Positions 16,877 through 27,299 of a DNA stretch of 64,000 nt are shown here, piece after piece (position 1 is the first letter of the stretch; every line of letters starts with the position of its first letter). The stretch is from Thermopolyspora flexuosa (lineage in GTDB: Bacteria > Actinomycetota > Actinomycetes > Streptosporangiales > Streptosporangiaceae): positions 4,340,001-4,404,000 of the forward strand of contig NZ_VFPQ01000001.1 in assembly GCF_006716785.1 (NCBI RefSeq). The letters run 5' to 3'. Below the pieces are notes generated by a model. The model was not told the DNA's origin. It was given only the letters and a program-made list of their open reading frames with translations, and did no database searches. The translations under genes were made by a program, and so were the position numbers.

Positions 16877-17331
16877 CGGCGTCTCCCTCCGCGCGGAGCC
16901 ATCAGCCCCGTTTTGCCGCATTTTGCGGCGACACTGACTCTAGGGGATCGTGCACCGCGCGACCGGACCGGGCCATCTTCACCATGCGAATCGGCACGGT
17001 TGACAGCGTGCACGGCCCGAACGGCACTAACCTTGCTCTATCGGCGCTCTATCGGCCGGTGCCGACGTGGCCGTCGCGGCCCGCGTCCCGCGACCCCGCG
17101 GCCGAGCGATCGAGGAGGCGCCCGCGCGGCGGCCGGTCCTCTCGCCTCGGACCCGCGGCGGGCGGTACGCCCGGAGGCCCGCGGCCATGCGCGCCGGCAC
17201 GCCGGTCAACGCCGTGGCCATCACACACCGACCGCGGACCACCGCACGACGAGCCGACCGGCGACCGCCCGCGCGCCGTCGCGCGAGCCTGCGGTCACGC
17301 CCGGGGGCGCGCACCCGGGCGGCCTGCGGGC

Positions 17332-17360
17332 TTGACGGCTGCTGGTTGGCATGTCATTGT
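17332..17360 (+). promoter_or_regulatory. Candidate rpoB promoter in 16.9-17.5 kb gap
   Basis: TTGACG (17332-17337), 17 nt, CATTGT (17355-17360). A second TTGACG at 17376 lacks a good -10. The rest of the gap from 16877 to 17524 holds no gene I can support; a leader of about 155 nt would precede rpoB. Confidence 0.4.
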
Positions 17361-17524
17361 GAGGTGGGGTCGAGGTTGACGAACATGTAGCGTGTGGACA
17401 GGCGCTTGCGTGGTGGCTTATGCTGCCTTTACGCGCCGTCCATTGATCGACCCATGTCCCTGTGATGGCTTGGCGTCGTCTGGCGTGCGTGTAGTCAGTC
17501 CGCGAGCCCTCGGAAGGACATCTG

Positions 17525-20500
17525 TTGGCAGCCTCGCGCAACGCCTCCGCCGTGATCACTGGCCCTCGCCGCGTGTCGTTCGCGCGGATCCAGGAGCCGC
17601 TCGAAGTTCCCGACCTTCTTGCGCTGCAGACCGAGTCGTTCGACTGGCTGCTGGGCAACGAAAGGTGGAAGGCCCGGGTCGAGGCGGCTCAGAAGCTCGG
17701 GCGCAAGGACGTACCGACCCAGTCCGGCCTCGAGGAGATCTTCGAGGAGATCAGCCCGATCGAGGACTTCTCGGGGACGATGTCGCTGTCGTTCCGGGAC
17801 CACCGGTTCGAGCCGCCCAAGTACTCGATCGAAGAGTGCAAAGACAAGGACATGACCTACTCCGCCCCGATGTTCGTGACGGCGGAGTTCATCAACAACA
17901 CCACCGGTGAGATCAAGTCCCAGACGGTGTTCATGGGCGACTTCCCGCTCATGACGCCGAAGGGGACGTTCATCATCAACGGGACCGAGCGGGTCGTGGT
18001 CTCCCAGCTGGTGCGCTCGCCGGGGGTGTATTTCGGCCGGTCGGTGGACAAGGGCTCGGACAAGGATCTGTTCGACTGCCGGGTGATCCCGTCGCGGGGG
18101 GCCTGGCTGGAGTTCGAGATCGACAAGCGGGACAGCGTCGGGGTGCGCATCGACCGTAAGCGCAAGCAGCCGGTGACGGTGCTGCTGAAGGCGCTGGGCT
18201 GGACCAATGACATGATCCTTGAGCGGTTCGGCCGGTATGAGACGATGCGGGCGACGCTGGAGAAGGATCACACCTCCGGCCAGGAGGACGCGCTGCTGGA
18301 CATTTATCGCAAGCTGCGTCCGGGTGAGCCGCCGACCAAGGAGTCGGCGCAGGCTCTGCTGGAGAATCTGTATTTCAACCCCAAGCGGTATGACCTTGCC
18401 AAGGTGGGGCGGTACAAGGTCAACAAGAAGCTTGGGCTGGATGTTGACATCAATCAGGGGACGCTGACCGAGGAGGACATCGTCGCGGTCATCGAGTACC
18501 TGGTGCGGTTGCACGCGGGTGAGACCTCGATGCCCGGCGTCAACGGCGAGGTCCCGGTCGAGGTGGACGACATCGACCACTTCGGCAACCGCCGCGTCCG
18601 TACCGTCGGCGAGCTCATCCAGAACCAGATGCGGCTCGGCCTGGCCCGGATGGAGCGGGTGGTCCGGGAGCGCATGACCACCCAGGACGTCGAGGCGATC
18701 ACGCCGCAGACGCTGATCAACATCCGGCCGGTGGTGGCGTCGCTGAAGGAGTTCTTCGGCACGTCCCAGATGTCCACCTTCATGGACCAGACCAACCCGC
18801 TGGCCGGCCTCACCAACAAGCGGCGTCTCTCGGCGCTGGGTCCGGGTGGTCTGTCCCGGGAGCGGGCCGGTATGGAGGTCCGTGACGTGCACCCGTCCCA
18901 CTACGGGCGGATGTGCCCGATCGAGACCCCCGAGGGCCCGAACATCGGCCTCATCGGCTACCTCGCCTGCCACGGCCGCATCAACGCCTTCGGGTTCATC
19001 GAGACCCCGTACCGCAAGGTCGTCAACGGCCGCGTGACCGACGAGATCGTCTACCTCACCGCGGACGAGGAGGACCGGTACGTCAAGGCGCAGGCGAACT
19101 CGCTGCTCAACCCCGACGGCACGTTCGCCGAGGAGCGCGTCCTCGTCCGGACCAAGGGCGGTGAGACCGAGCTCGCGCGGCCCGAGGACGTGGACTTCAT
19201 GGACGTGTCGCCGCGGCAGATGGTGTCGGTGGCGACCGCCATGATCCCCTTCCTCGAGCACGACGACGCCAACCGGGCCCTGATGGGCGCGAACATGCAG
19301 CGCCAGGCCGTGCCGCTGCTGCGCAGCGAGGCCCCGCTGGTCGGCACCGGCATGGAGTACCGCGCCGCCACCGACGCCGGCGACGTGATCATCGCCGAGA
19401 AGCCCGGCGTGGTGGAGGAGGTCTCGGCCGACTACATCACCGTCGCCAACGACGACGGCACCCGCATCACCTACCGGGTCGCCAAGTTCAAGCGCTCGAA
19501 CCAGGGCACCTGCTACAACCAGAAGCCGATCGTCGACGAGGGCGACCGGGTCGAGGCCGGCCAGGTCATCGCCGACGGCCCGTGCACCGACCGCGGCGAG
19601 ATGGCGCTCGGCAAGAACCTGCTGGTGGCGTTCATGCCCTGGGAGGGCCACAACTACGAGGACGCCATCATCATCTCCCAGCGCCTCGTGCAGGAGGACA
19701 TCCTCTCCTCTATCCACATCGAGGAGCACGAGGTCGACGCCCGCGACACCAAGCTCGGCCCGGAGGAGATCACCCGGGACATCCCCAACGTCTCGGAGGA
19801 GGTCCTCGCCGACCTCGACGAGCGGGGCATCATCCGGATCGGCGCCGAGGTGGTGCCGGGTGACATCCTGGTCGGCAAGGTCACCCCGAAGGGTGAGACC
19901 GAGCTGACCCCGGAGGAGCGGCTGCTGCGGGCGATCTTCGGTGAGAAGGCCCGCGAGGTGCGCGACACCTCGCTGAAGGTGCCGCACGGCGAGTCCGGCA
20001 AGGTCATCGGCGTGCGCGTGTTCTCCCGTGAGGACGGCGACGAGCTGCCGCCGGGTGTGAACGAGCTGGTGCGCGTGTACGTCGCGCAGAAGCGGAAGAT
20101 CACCGAAGGCGACAAGCTCGCCGGCCGCCACGGCAACAAGGGCGTCATCGCGAAGATCCTGCCGGTGGAGGACATGCCGTTCCTGGAGGACGGCACCCCG
20201 GTGGACATCATCCTCAACCCGCTGGGCGTCCCCGGCCGGATGAACGTCGGCCAGGTGCTCGAGACACACCTGGGCTGGGTGGCGTCACAAGGCTGGGACA
20301 TCACCGGCGTCGACGAACCATGGGCCGAGCGGCTCAAGGAGAAGGGCCACGAGCGCGCCGAGCCCTGGACCCACGTCGCCACGCCGGTCTTCGACGGCGC
20401 CCACGAGGACGAGATCACCGGCCTGCTCGGCAACACCCTGCCGAACCGGGACGGCATCCGCCTGGTCGGGGTGAACGGCAAGGCGCGGCTGTACGACGGC

Positions 20501-21001
20501 CGCACCGGCGAGCCGTACAAGCACCCGGTGGCCGTCGGCTACATCTACATCCTCAAGCTCCTCCACATGGTGGACGACAAGATGCACGCCCGGTCCACCG
20601 GTCCCTACTCCATGATCACCCAGCAGCCGCTGGGCGGTAAGGCGCAGTTCGGCGGCCAGCGGTTCGGTGAGATGGAGGTGTGGGCCCTGGAGGCGTACGG
20701 CGCGGCCTACGCCCTGCAGGAGCTGCTCACCATCAAGTCCGACGACGTGCCGGGACGGGTGAAGGTCTACGAGGCGCTCGTCAAGGGGGAGAACATCCCC
20801 GAGCCGGGCATCCCCGAGTCCTTCAAGGTCCTCATGAAGGAGATGCAGTCCCTCTGCCTCAACGTGGAGGTGCTCTCCAAGGACGGCATGTCCATCGAGA
20901 TGCGCGAGTCCGGCGAGGACGTGTTCCGCGCCGCCGAGGAGCTCGGCATCGACCTGGCCCGCCGCCCCAACGAGGGCGCGGTGAACGAGTCGTCCTCCTG
21001 A
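17525..21001 (+). CDS. rpoB: RNA polymerase beta subunit, RpoB(R)-type variant
   Basis: 1158 residues, full length. It is a complete beta subunit: GHNYEDAI and [16 protein letters not shown] catalytic regions are intact. TTG 17525 is the start (MAASRNAS, as in other actinomycetes) with AAGGA 6-7 nt upstream. In the rifampicin pocket the residues at E. coli positions 511, 513, 518, 522 and 526 are Met, Thr, Thr, Ala and Asn (codons at 18770, 18776, 18791, 18803, 18815), where normal sensitive proteins have Leu, Gln, Asn, Ser and His. Asn at 526 is the hallmark of Nonomuraea RpoB(R), a second beta subunit linked to rifampicin resistance and antibiotic production. No rpoC or ribosomal protein gene follows, which supports a paralogue. 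A compositional patch spans about 18026-18480. Confidence 0.95.
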   Translation: MAASRNASAVITGPRRVSFARIQEPLEVPDLLALQTESFDWLLGNERWKARVEAAQKLGRKDVPTQSGLEEIFEEISPIEDFSGTMSLSFRDHRFEPPKYSIEECKDKDMTYSAPMFVTAEFINNTTGEIKSQTVFMGDFPLMTPKGTFIINGTERVVVSQLVRSPGVYFGRSVDKGSDKDLFDCRVIPSRGAWLEFEIDKRDSVGVRIDRKRKQPVTVLLKALGWTNDMILERFGRYETMRATLEKDHTSGQEDALLDIYRKLRPGEPPTKESAQALLENLYFNPKRYDLAKVGRYKVNKKLGLDVDINQGTLTEEDIVAVIEYLVRLHAGETSMPGVNGEVPVEVDDIDHFGNRRVRTVGELIQNQMRLGLARMERVVRERMTTQDVEAITPQTLINIRPVVASLKEFFGTSQMSTFMDQTNPLAGLTNKRRLSALGPGGLSRERAGMEVRDVHPSHYGRMCPIETPEGPNIGLIGYLACHGRINAFGFIETPYRKVVNGRVTDEIVYLTADEEDRYVKAQANSLLNPDGTFAEERVLVRTKGGETELARPEDVDFMDVSPRQMVSVATAMIPFLEHDDANRALMGANMQRQAVPLLRSEAPLVGTGMEYRAATDAGDVIIAEKPGVVEEVSADYITVANDDGTRITYRVAKFKRSNQGTCYNQKPIVDEGDRVEAGQVIADGPCTDRGEMALGKNLLVAFMPWEGHNYEDAIIISQRLVQEDILSSIHIEEHEVDARDTKLGPEEITRDIPNVSEEVLADLDERGIIRIGAEVVPGDILVGKVTPKGETELTPEERLLRAIFGEKAREVRDTSLKVPHGESGKVIGVRVFSREDGDELPPGVNELVRVYVAQKRKITEGDKLAGRHGNKGVIAKILPVEDMPFLEDGTPVDIILNPLGVPGRMNVGQVLETHLGWVASQGWDITGVDEPWAERLKEKGHERAEPWTHVATPVFDGAHEDEITGLLGNTLPNRDGIRLVGVNGKARLYDGRTGEPYKHPVAVGYIYILKLLHMVDDKMHARSTGPYSMITQQPLGGKAQFGGQRFGEMEVWALEAYGAAYALQELLTIKSDDVPGRVKVYEALVKGENIPEPGIPESFKVLMKEMQSLCLNVEVLSKDGMSIEMRESGEDVFRAAEELGIDLARRPNEGAVNESSS

Positions 21002-21030
21002 CCTGACCCGGTCCCGTAGGACCGACCGAT

Positions 21031-21059
21031 CGGCCCGCCGGCCCCGCGCCGGCGGGCCG
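21031..21059 (+). terminator. rpoB terminator
   Basis: A perfect 12-bp stem (21031-21042 with 21048-21059) with a 5-nt loop lies 30 bp after the rpoB stop. It shows that this rpoB is monocistronic. Confidence 0.8.
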
Positions 21060-21522
21060 AACGCTTTCCGGCGTCCGGCGGCGCGGCGGCGGGGAAAGGC
21101 GACCTCTTCGCGGTTCGGTTTTCCGTGGCCGGGTGCACCGCGGTGAGGTCGCGGCGGTTTCCGCCGTTACGGCAAACGGCGCCGCCGACCACGGCGGCTC
21201 GTTTTCCCGTGCCGTTTCGGTAAATCGGGCTGGCAGTCGCGGTATTCGCCTTCGGACGGCCCGCCGGCCGTTTTCCTCCCGATATTCCACCGGCGGCCGG
21301 CCTCCAGCTGGCGGCGGTTTTCCCGGTCGTACGCAACGTGCGACAGGACGATGGGCGGAGGAAATCGACGCCCGGCCCGCGAGGCCGCCTGCCGCGGCAT
21401 CCGGACATCAGGCAGGCGTGGAGCCTCCGCGCGTGGCGGCGACACCGTTCGCCACCTCCGGCCCGCCCAGCCGGGCGATTCCACCGGCTTTCACAGGCGC
21501 CTCGCCGTATGTCCGTTTCTGG
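21060..21522. other. Intergenic gap, nothing recognised
   Basis: About 460 bp between the rpoB terminator and the IclR stop. Open frames here lack start context and protein-like composition. I see no RNA gene or repeat. Confidence 0.5.
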
Positions 21523-22305
21523 TCAGCGCGAGGCGGATTCCGGGGAGAGGCGGTGGGCCTCGCCGCCGCGGAGGCGGGACTGGGCGCGGGCGGCGGCCTG
21601 CAGCAGCGGACCGGCCATCTGCTCGACCTCGGAGCGCGTGCTGAGCCGGCCGCGCGGCATCACCACCGTGATCGCCGCGACCGGGTCGCCGCTCGCCAGC
21701 ACCAGCGGCGCGGCGATCGCGCTGATCCGCGGGTCGGTGTCGCCGATCGCGTAGGCCCAGCCGCGGTGCCGGATGATGTGGAGCTCGCGCTCGAAGTCCC
21801 GCCACGAGCGGCGGGTGCCGTCCGCGGCGACGCTGAGCTTCCGGTCCGGGAAGCGGCGCAGCAGCCGCTCGGGGCGCTCGACCGCGAGCATCGCCTTGCC
21901 GCCCGCGACCAGGTCGGCGGGGAACACCCGGCCGAGGCGGGGACCGATGGCGCGGGGCGGGGCCCCGGCCACGCTCTGCACGGTCCGGGCGTTGCGGCCT
22001 TCCAGGATCATCACGCCGATCGTCTCGCCGGTCTCCTCGTGCAGCTCGTGGACCACCTCGTCGACCGCGTCGCGCAGCCGTACCGGGCGGGAGGCGAGCA
22101 GGGAGATCTCGTGGAGCACGGGCCCGGGGACGTACGGCCCGCCGCGCACGTCCTGCCGGACGAACCCGGACCTGCGGCAGTTCGCCAGCACGCGGTGGGC
22201 GGTGGACGGCGCGACGTCGAGGGCGAGGGCGAGCTCGGTGACGCTGATCGAGCCACGCTGCGCGACGAGAAGAACCGTCTGCAGAGCGTACTCCGCCGAG
22301 TTCAT
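21523..22305 (-). CDS. IclR-family transcriptional regulator
   Basis: 260 residues from ATG 22305 (MNSAEYALQTVLLVAQRG). The N-terminal winged helix (ISVTELALALDVAPSTAHRVLANCRRSGFV) and C-terminal IclR effector domain (about residues 85-240) are complete. IclR proteins usually control adjacent aromatic or acid catabolism genes, and the gene is divergent from the dioxygenase/importer operon at 22449-30832, its likely target. The start is uncertain: no clear SD precedes 22305, and GTG 22323 or earlier codons remain possible. A perfect 9-bp inverted repeat and a CRP-like site lie in the divergent region. Confidence 0.9.
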   Translation of the reverse strand: MNSAEYALQTVLLVAQRGSISVTELALALDVAPSTAHRVLANCRRSGFVRQDVRGGPYVPGPVLHEISLLASRPVRLRDAVDEVVHELHEETGETIGVMILEGRNARTVQSVAGAPPRAIGPRLGRVFPADLVAGGKAMLAVERPERLLRRFPDRKLSVAADGTRRSWRDFERELHIIRHRGWAYAIGDTDPRISAIAAPLVLASGDPVAAITVVMPRGRLSTRSEVEQMAGPLLQAAARAQSRLRGGEAHRLSPESASR

Positions 22306-22362
22306 AGCGTCAGTTTTTTCCACATGCGGGAAAAGCCCTAGCTCTTTCTTGTCAGGCGGAAA

Positions 22363-22378
22363 TGTGACGTATATCACC
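22363..22378. promoter_or_regulatory. CRP/FNR-like site
   Basis: TGTGA-N6-TCACC at 22363-22378 differs at one position from the TGTGA-N6-TCACA consensus of actinobacterial CRP proteins. It lies in the IclR/dioxygenase divergent region. Confidence 0.4.
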
Positions 22379-22381
22379 TCT

Positions 22382-22410
22382 GTGTGTCCGAATTCACGTC
22401 CCGGACACAC
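22382..22410. promoter_or_regulatory. Candidate IclR operator
   Basis: GTGTGTCCG (22382-22390) and CGGACACAC (22402-22410) form a perfect 9-bp inverted repeat, centres 20 bp apart (two turns), 39 bp before the dioxygenase ATG. Position and symmetry suit the dimeric regulator next door; binding is inferred. Confidence 0.5.
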
Positions 22411-22448
22411 GGGGCTACCCGCTGTTGCCCGGGTGGCGAGGAGGTGTC

Positions 22449-23894
22449 ATGGTCTGGTTCCCGCCGCCGAAGGATCCGTTCGACGCCCCCATGCGGGTCG
22501 AGGCGGACATCCGCGGAGTCCAGGTGACCCAGGGCGAGGTGCCCGAGCACCTCGACGGCACCTACTACCGGTGCGTCTCCGACCGGCAGTGGCCGTCGTA
22601 CGTGGAGAACGACCTCGAGCTGTTCAACAGCGACGGCATGATCATCTCGTTCCGGTTCCACAAGGGCCGGGTCGACTTCAAGAGCCGCTACGTGCGCACC
22701 CCGCGTTTCGTCGCCGAGGAGAAGGCCGGGCGGGCGCTGTTCGGCGCCTACCGCAACCCGTTCGACGACGACCCGTCGGTCGCCGGCATCAGCCGCGGCC
22801 TGGCGAACACCAACGTGTTCTTCCACGGCGGCAAGCTGTACGCGTCGAAGGAGGACTCGCCGCCGATCCTGATCGACCCGGACACGCTGGAGACGATCGG
22901 CGAGTACGACTTCGAGGGCGCGCTCACCTCGCGCACCGCGACCGCGCACCCGAAGTTCGACCCGGTCACCGGCGAGATGGTGTTCTTCGGCTACGAGGCG
23001 AAGGGCCCGGGCACCCCGGACATCGCCTACTACGAGGCCGACCCGTCCGGGCGGATCATCCACGAGGCCTGGCTCGAGGCGCCGTACACGAGCATGGTGC
23101 ACGACTGGGCGGTCACCCAGAACTTCGTGATCTTCCCGATCATCCCGCTGCGCAGCGACATCGAGTGGATCAAGAAGGGGCAGTCCTACTTCCAGTGGGA
23201 CCCGTACGAGGACGTCTACCTCGGCGTGATGCCGCGCAAGGGCACCGCCAAGGACCTGCGCTGGTACCGCGGCTCGAACCGGTTCGCCAGCCACATCATG
23301 GGCGCCTACGACGACGGCCGGTACGTCTACATCGACACCCCGGTCGGCCAGACCAACTACTTCCCCTGGTTCCCCGACATCACCGGCGCGCCGTACGACC
23401 CGGAGCGGTCGAAGGGCTACCTGTCCCGGTGGACGATCGACACCCAGGGTGAGTCCGACGGCTTCACCGAGACCCGGCTGAGCGACCTGCCCGGCGAGTT
23501 CCCCCGCATGGACGACCGGCAGGAGACGCTGCCGTACCACTGGGGCATCATGCTCCTCACCGACGTGCCCGGCCGCAACGCCCCCGGCGGCGGGTTCCGC
23601 TGGCTCATGGGCATCGACCTGAAGACCGGGCGCAAGCAGATCTACTACCCCGGCGACCACTGCACCCTCGGCGAGGCGATCTTCGTCCCGGCGGCGCCGG
23701 ACGCCCCGCCCGGCGTCGGCTACGTGCTCACCGTGGTGGCCCGCCGCAAGGAGATGCGCAGCGACCTGGTGCTGCTCGACGCCCAGCGCCTCGACGGCGA
23801 GCCGGTGTGCACGCTCTCCCTCCCCATGCGCATCCGCATGGGCGTGCACGGCAACTGGGTCTCCGCCGCCGAGCTCGCCGGCCGTACCGACTGA
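22449..23894 (+). CDS. Carotenoid-oxygenase family, lignostilbene dioxygenase/isoeugenol monooxygenase-like
   Basis: 481 residues, one seven-bladed beta-propeller of the carotenoid cleavage oxygenase family. The four Fe(II)-binding histidines are His167 (TAHPKFD), His218 (VHDWA), His282 (ASHIMG) and His467 (GVHGNW). Segments such as LFGAYRNPF-DDPSV and TAHPKFDP-TGEM closely match bacterial isoeugenol monooxygenase and lignostilbene dioxygenases, rather than carotenoid or plant enzymes. These split the central or side-chain C=C of phenolic stilbenes or phenylpropenes to aldehydes. ATG 22449 has GAGGAGG at 22438-22444. First gene of the operon; the substrate is inferred to be a lignin-derived stilbene. 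Confidence 0.85.
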   Translation: MVWFPPPKDPFDAPMRVEADIRGVQVTQGEVPEHLDGTYYRCVSDRQWPSYVENDLELFNSDGMIISFRFHKGRVDFKSRYVRTPRFVAEEKAGRALFGAYRNPFDDDPSVAGISRGLANTNVFFHGGKLYASKEDSPPILIDPDTLETIGEYDFEGALTSRTATAHPKFDPVTGEMVFFGYEAKGPGTPDIAYYEADPSGRIIHEAWLEAPYTSMVHDWAVTQNFVIFPIIPLRSDIEWIKKGQSYFQWDPYEDVYLGVMPRKGTAKDLRWYRGSNRFASHIMGAYDDGRYVYIDTPVGQTNYFPWFPDITGAPYDPERSKGYLSRWTIDTQGESDGFTETRLSDLPGEFPRMDDRQETLPYHWGIMLLTDVPGRNAPGGGFRWLMGIDLKTGRKQIYYPGDHCTLGEAIFVPAAPDAPPGVGYVLTVVARRKEMRSDLVLLDAQRLDGEPVCTLSLPMRIRMGVHGNWVSAAELAGRTD

Positions 23895-23959
23895 GCCGGG
23901 CCGTACCGGCTCCCCCGATCCCCACGACCTCCCCACCGCCCCTATCGGAAGGATCTTCG

Positions 23960-24667
23960 ATGACCGAGGACGACCTCAGGGCCACCGTCGCCGACCTCGC
24001 CCACCGTGTGGCCGTGCTCGAGGCCCAGCAGGCGATCCGCCGGCTCCAGCACGCCTACGGCTACTACCTCGACAAGTGCCACTACCGCGAGGTGACCGAG
24101 CTGTTCAGCGACGACGGCGAGGTCTACTTCTGCGGCGGCCTGTACAAGGGCCGGGCCGGGATCGAGCGGCTGTACATCGGCCGGTTCGGGCAGCGGTTCG
24201 TGCGCGGGCACAACGGGCCGATGGTCGGCTTCCTGCTCGACCACCCGCAGCTCCAGGACGTGATCACGGTCTCCCCCGACCTGAAGACCGCCCGGGGCCG
24301 GTTCCGCAGCATCATGCAGGCCGGCGTGCACAAGTCCGTCCGCGACACCTTCCCCGGCAAGGTCACGTACGAGCAGTGGTGGGAGGGCGGCATCTACGAG
24401 AACCGGTACGTCAACGAGAACGGCGTGTGGAAGTTCCAGCGCCTGGAGTACCGGCCGGTCTGGCACGGCGAGTACGGCAAGGGCTGGTCGAACACCGACC
24501 CGGCGACCGCGGTGATCGCCACCGAGACCTACCCGGCCGACCCGCTCGGGCCGGACGAGATCGTCGGGGACTTCGCGCTGTTCCCCGCCACCGACACGAT
24601 CCCGTTCCACTACCCGCACCCGGTGACCGGGGCCGAGTGGGACCCGGCGGCGGGGAAGGCGATCTGA
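23960..24667 (+). CDS. NTF2/SnoaL-like protein, candidate diarylpropane deformylase
   Basis: 235 residues. The SnoaL/NTF2-like alpha+beta cone starts with a helix (QQAIRRLQHAYGYYLDK) followed by the usual LFSDDGEVYFCG strand. Cofactor-free lyases, isomerases and dehydratases share this fold. In sphingomonads an NTF2-like gamma-formaldehyde lyase (LdpA/LsdE) turns beta-1 diarylpropanes into stilbenes that a lignostilbene dioxygenase then cleaves. The identical partnership here makes that role an attractive inference, not a demonstrated one. SD GGAAGGA (23947-23953). Its stop overlaps the ATG of the decarboxylase gene. Confidence 0.75.
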   Translation: MTEDDLRATVADLAHRVAVLEAQQAIRRLQHAYGYYLDKCHYREVTELFSDDGEVYFCGGLYKGRAGIERLYIGRFGQRFVRGHNGPMVGFLLDHPQLQDVITVSPDLKTARGRFRSIMQAGVHKSVRDTFPGKVTYEQWWEGGIYENRYVNENGVWKFQRLEYRPVWHGEYGKGWSNTDPATAVIATETYPADPLGPDEIVGDFALFPATDTIPFHYPHPVTGAEWDPAAGKAI

Positions 24668-25755
24668 TGGCCGGGACCCCGCTCACCACCGGCGGCGAGG
24701 TCGGCTACCTGCGCATCGCCACCGAGGAGGCGTACGCGCCGGCCGAGATGCTCGACCTCTACCGCGAGCTGCTCGACGAGCCCGACATCGACCCCGGCTT
24801 CGCCAGCCTCATGGGCTTCTACCTGCGCAGCGACGCCGAACGGCCGGCCGCGGTACGGCGCAAGCTAGCCGACCTGGGCGAGGAACGGCTCGCCGACATG
24901 GACGCGGCCGGCGTCGACCACGCGATCCTCGCGCTCACCGCGCCCGGCACCCAGGTGTTCGACCCGGCCCGGGCGCGGGACGTCGCCCGGCTCGCCAACG
25001 AGCGCATCGCCGAGGCGTGCCGCGCCCACCCGGACCGGTTCTCCGGGCTCGCCGCGGTCGGCTTCGAGGACGCGCCGTCGGCGGTCGCCGAGCTGGAGCG
25101 CGGCGTGAAGGAGCTCGGCCTCAAGGGCCTGGTGTGCAACTCGCACATCCGCGGCCACTACCTCGACGAGGAACGCTTCTACCCGATCCTCGAGGCCGCC
25201 GAGGCGCTCGACGTGCCGATCTACCTGCACCCGCAGACCCCGCCGCGGGACATGATCCGGCCGATGCTCGAGGCCGGGCTCGACGGGGCGATCTTCGGGT
25301 TCGGGGTGGAGACCGGCATGCACCTGCTGCGCATGATCGTGCGCGGGGTGTTCGACCGGTTCCCCGGCCTGCGGGTCGTCGTCGGCCACCTCGGCGAGGC
25401 GTTGCCGTTCTGGCTCTACCGGCTCGACTACATGCACGCCGCGCAGCAGCGGGCGGCCCGGTACCAGGGCAATCCGCGGCTCGAGCTCACCGTGAGCGAG
25501 TACCTGCGGCGGAACGTCTGGGTCACCACGAGCGGCATGGCCTGGGCCCCGGCGATCATGTTCTGCCGCGAGGTGCTCGGCCCCGACCGGGTGATGTACG
25601 CGATGGACTACCCCTACGAGTACGTCCCGGACGAGGTGCGGGCCCAGGACGCGCTCCCGCTCCCGCTGCCCGAGCTGCGCCGGTTCTACGAGACGAACGC
25701 GATCGAGGTGTTCCGGCTCGACCTGACGGGCACGGCGGAGGCCGCGGATGGCTGA
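24667..25755 (+). CDS. LigW-like 5-carboxyvanillate decarboxylase (amidohydrolase family)
   Basis: 362 residues, ACMSD-type amidohydrolase TIM barrel performing nonoxidative decarboxylation. The metal ligands fall in RIATEEAY (Glu20 or Glu21), His188 (LHPQTPP), His241 (GHLGEALPFWLYRLD) and Asp314 (MDYPYE). The segments GYLRIATEEA, DGAIFGFGVETGMHLLR and GEALP-WLYRLDYMH are those of LigW, the 5-carboxyvanillate decarboxylase of the biphenyl lignin pathway. Related gamma-resorcylate and 2,3-dihydroxybenzoate decarboxylases are the main alternatives. It starts within the previous stop and overlaps livG by 8 nt, so it is co-translated with the importer genes. Confidence 0.85.
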   Translation: MAGTPLTTGGEVGYLRIATEEAYAPAEMLDLYRELLDEPDIDPGFASLMGFYLRSDAERPAAVRRKLADLGEERLADMDAAGVDHAILALTAPGTQVFDPARARDVARLANERIAEACRAHPDRFSGLAAVGFEDAPSAVAELERGVKELGLKGLVCNSHIRGHYLDEERFYPILEAAEALDVPIYLHPQTPPRDMIRPMLEAGLDGAIFGFGVETGMHLLRMIVRGVFDRFPGLRVVVGHLGEALPFWLYRLDYMHAAQQRAARYQGNPRLELTVSEYLRRNVWVTTSGMAWAPAIMFCREVLGPDRVMYAMDYPYEYVPDEVRAQDALPLPLPELRRFYETNAIEVFRLDLTGTAEAADG

Positions 25756-26517
25756 TCGGGCGCCCCTGCTGGACGTGCGCGGCGTGCACGTGCGGTTCGG
25801 CGGCATCACCGCGCTCGCCGGCGTCGACCTCACCGTCGGCGAGGGCGAGATCTGCGGCCTGATCGGCCCGAACGGCGCGGGCAAGACCACGCTGCTCAAC
25901 GTGCTGAGCGGCGTCTACCGGGCCGACGCGGGACGGGTGAGGTTCGCCGGGCGGGACCTGCTCGGCCTGCCGCCCCACCGCATCGGTCCCGCGGGCGTGG
26001 CGCGCACGTTCCAGAACCTGGCGCTCTTCCCCACCATGACGGTCCTCGAGAACGTCATGGTGGGGGCCCACCCGGCCTGCCGGGGCAACTGGCTCACGTC
26101 GCTCCTGCCGGGCTACACCGCCCGGTCGGAGCGGCGGGCCACCGCCGAGGCGCTCGGCGTGCTCGACCTGCTCGGCCTCGCCGACGTCGCGCTGCACCGG
26201 GTCACCGACCTGCCGTACGGCACGATGAAGCGGGTCGAGCTCGCCCGGGCGCTCGTGCTCCGGCCCCGGCTGCTGCTGCTCGACGAGCCCGCGGGCGGCC
26301 TCAACCACGACGAGGTGGCCGAGCTGGGCGAGCTGATCGTACGGCTGCGCGACACCTTCGGCGTCGCCGTGCTCCTCGTCGAGCACCACATGCGGCTCGT
26401 CATGGGCATCAGCGACACGGTGGTGGTGCTCGCCTCGGGCCGGCGGATCGCCGCGGGCCCGCCCGCCGAGGTGCAGCGCGACCCGGAGGTGATCGCCGCC
26501 TACCTGGGGAGCCCGGC

Positions 26518-26521
<4 letters not shown>
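25748..26521 (+). CDS. livG: Branched-chain-type ABC transporter ATPase, LivG-like
   Basis: 257 residues. Walker A GPNGAGKTT, a Q-loop region (ARTFQNLALF), signature LPYGTMKRVELARAL (LivG proteins have the YG variant instead of LSGGQ), Walker B LLLLDEPAGGL, and the H-loop in LLVEHHM. It couples ATP hydrolysis to import through LivH/LivM. HAAT-family importers also carry aromatic acids, urea and amides, so the substrate here may be a lignin-derived aromatic, judging from the linked catabolic genes. It overlaps both neighbours (8 nt upstream, ATGA downstream). Confidence 0.93.
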
Positions 26522-27234
<713 letters not shown>

Positions 27235-27299
27235 CCGCCGCCCTCGTCCCGTCCGCGCCCGCCGCGGACTCCGTGTCCTCCGCGCGTGAGGAGGAAGAC

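Noticed and set aside
17495-20269. 924-residue minus-strand open frame
   Set aside because: Antisense to rpoB; Leu/Val/Asp/His-rich without any motif.
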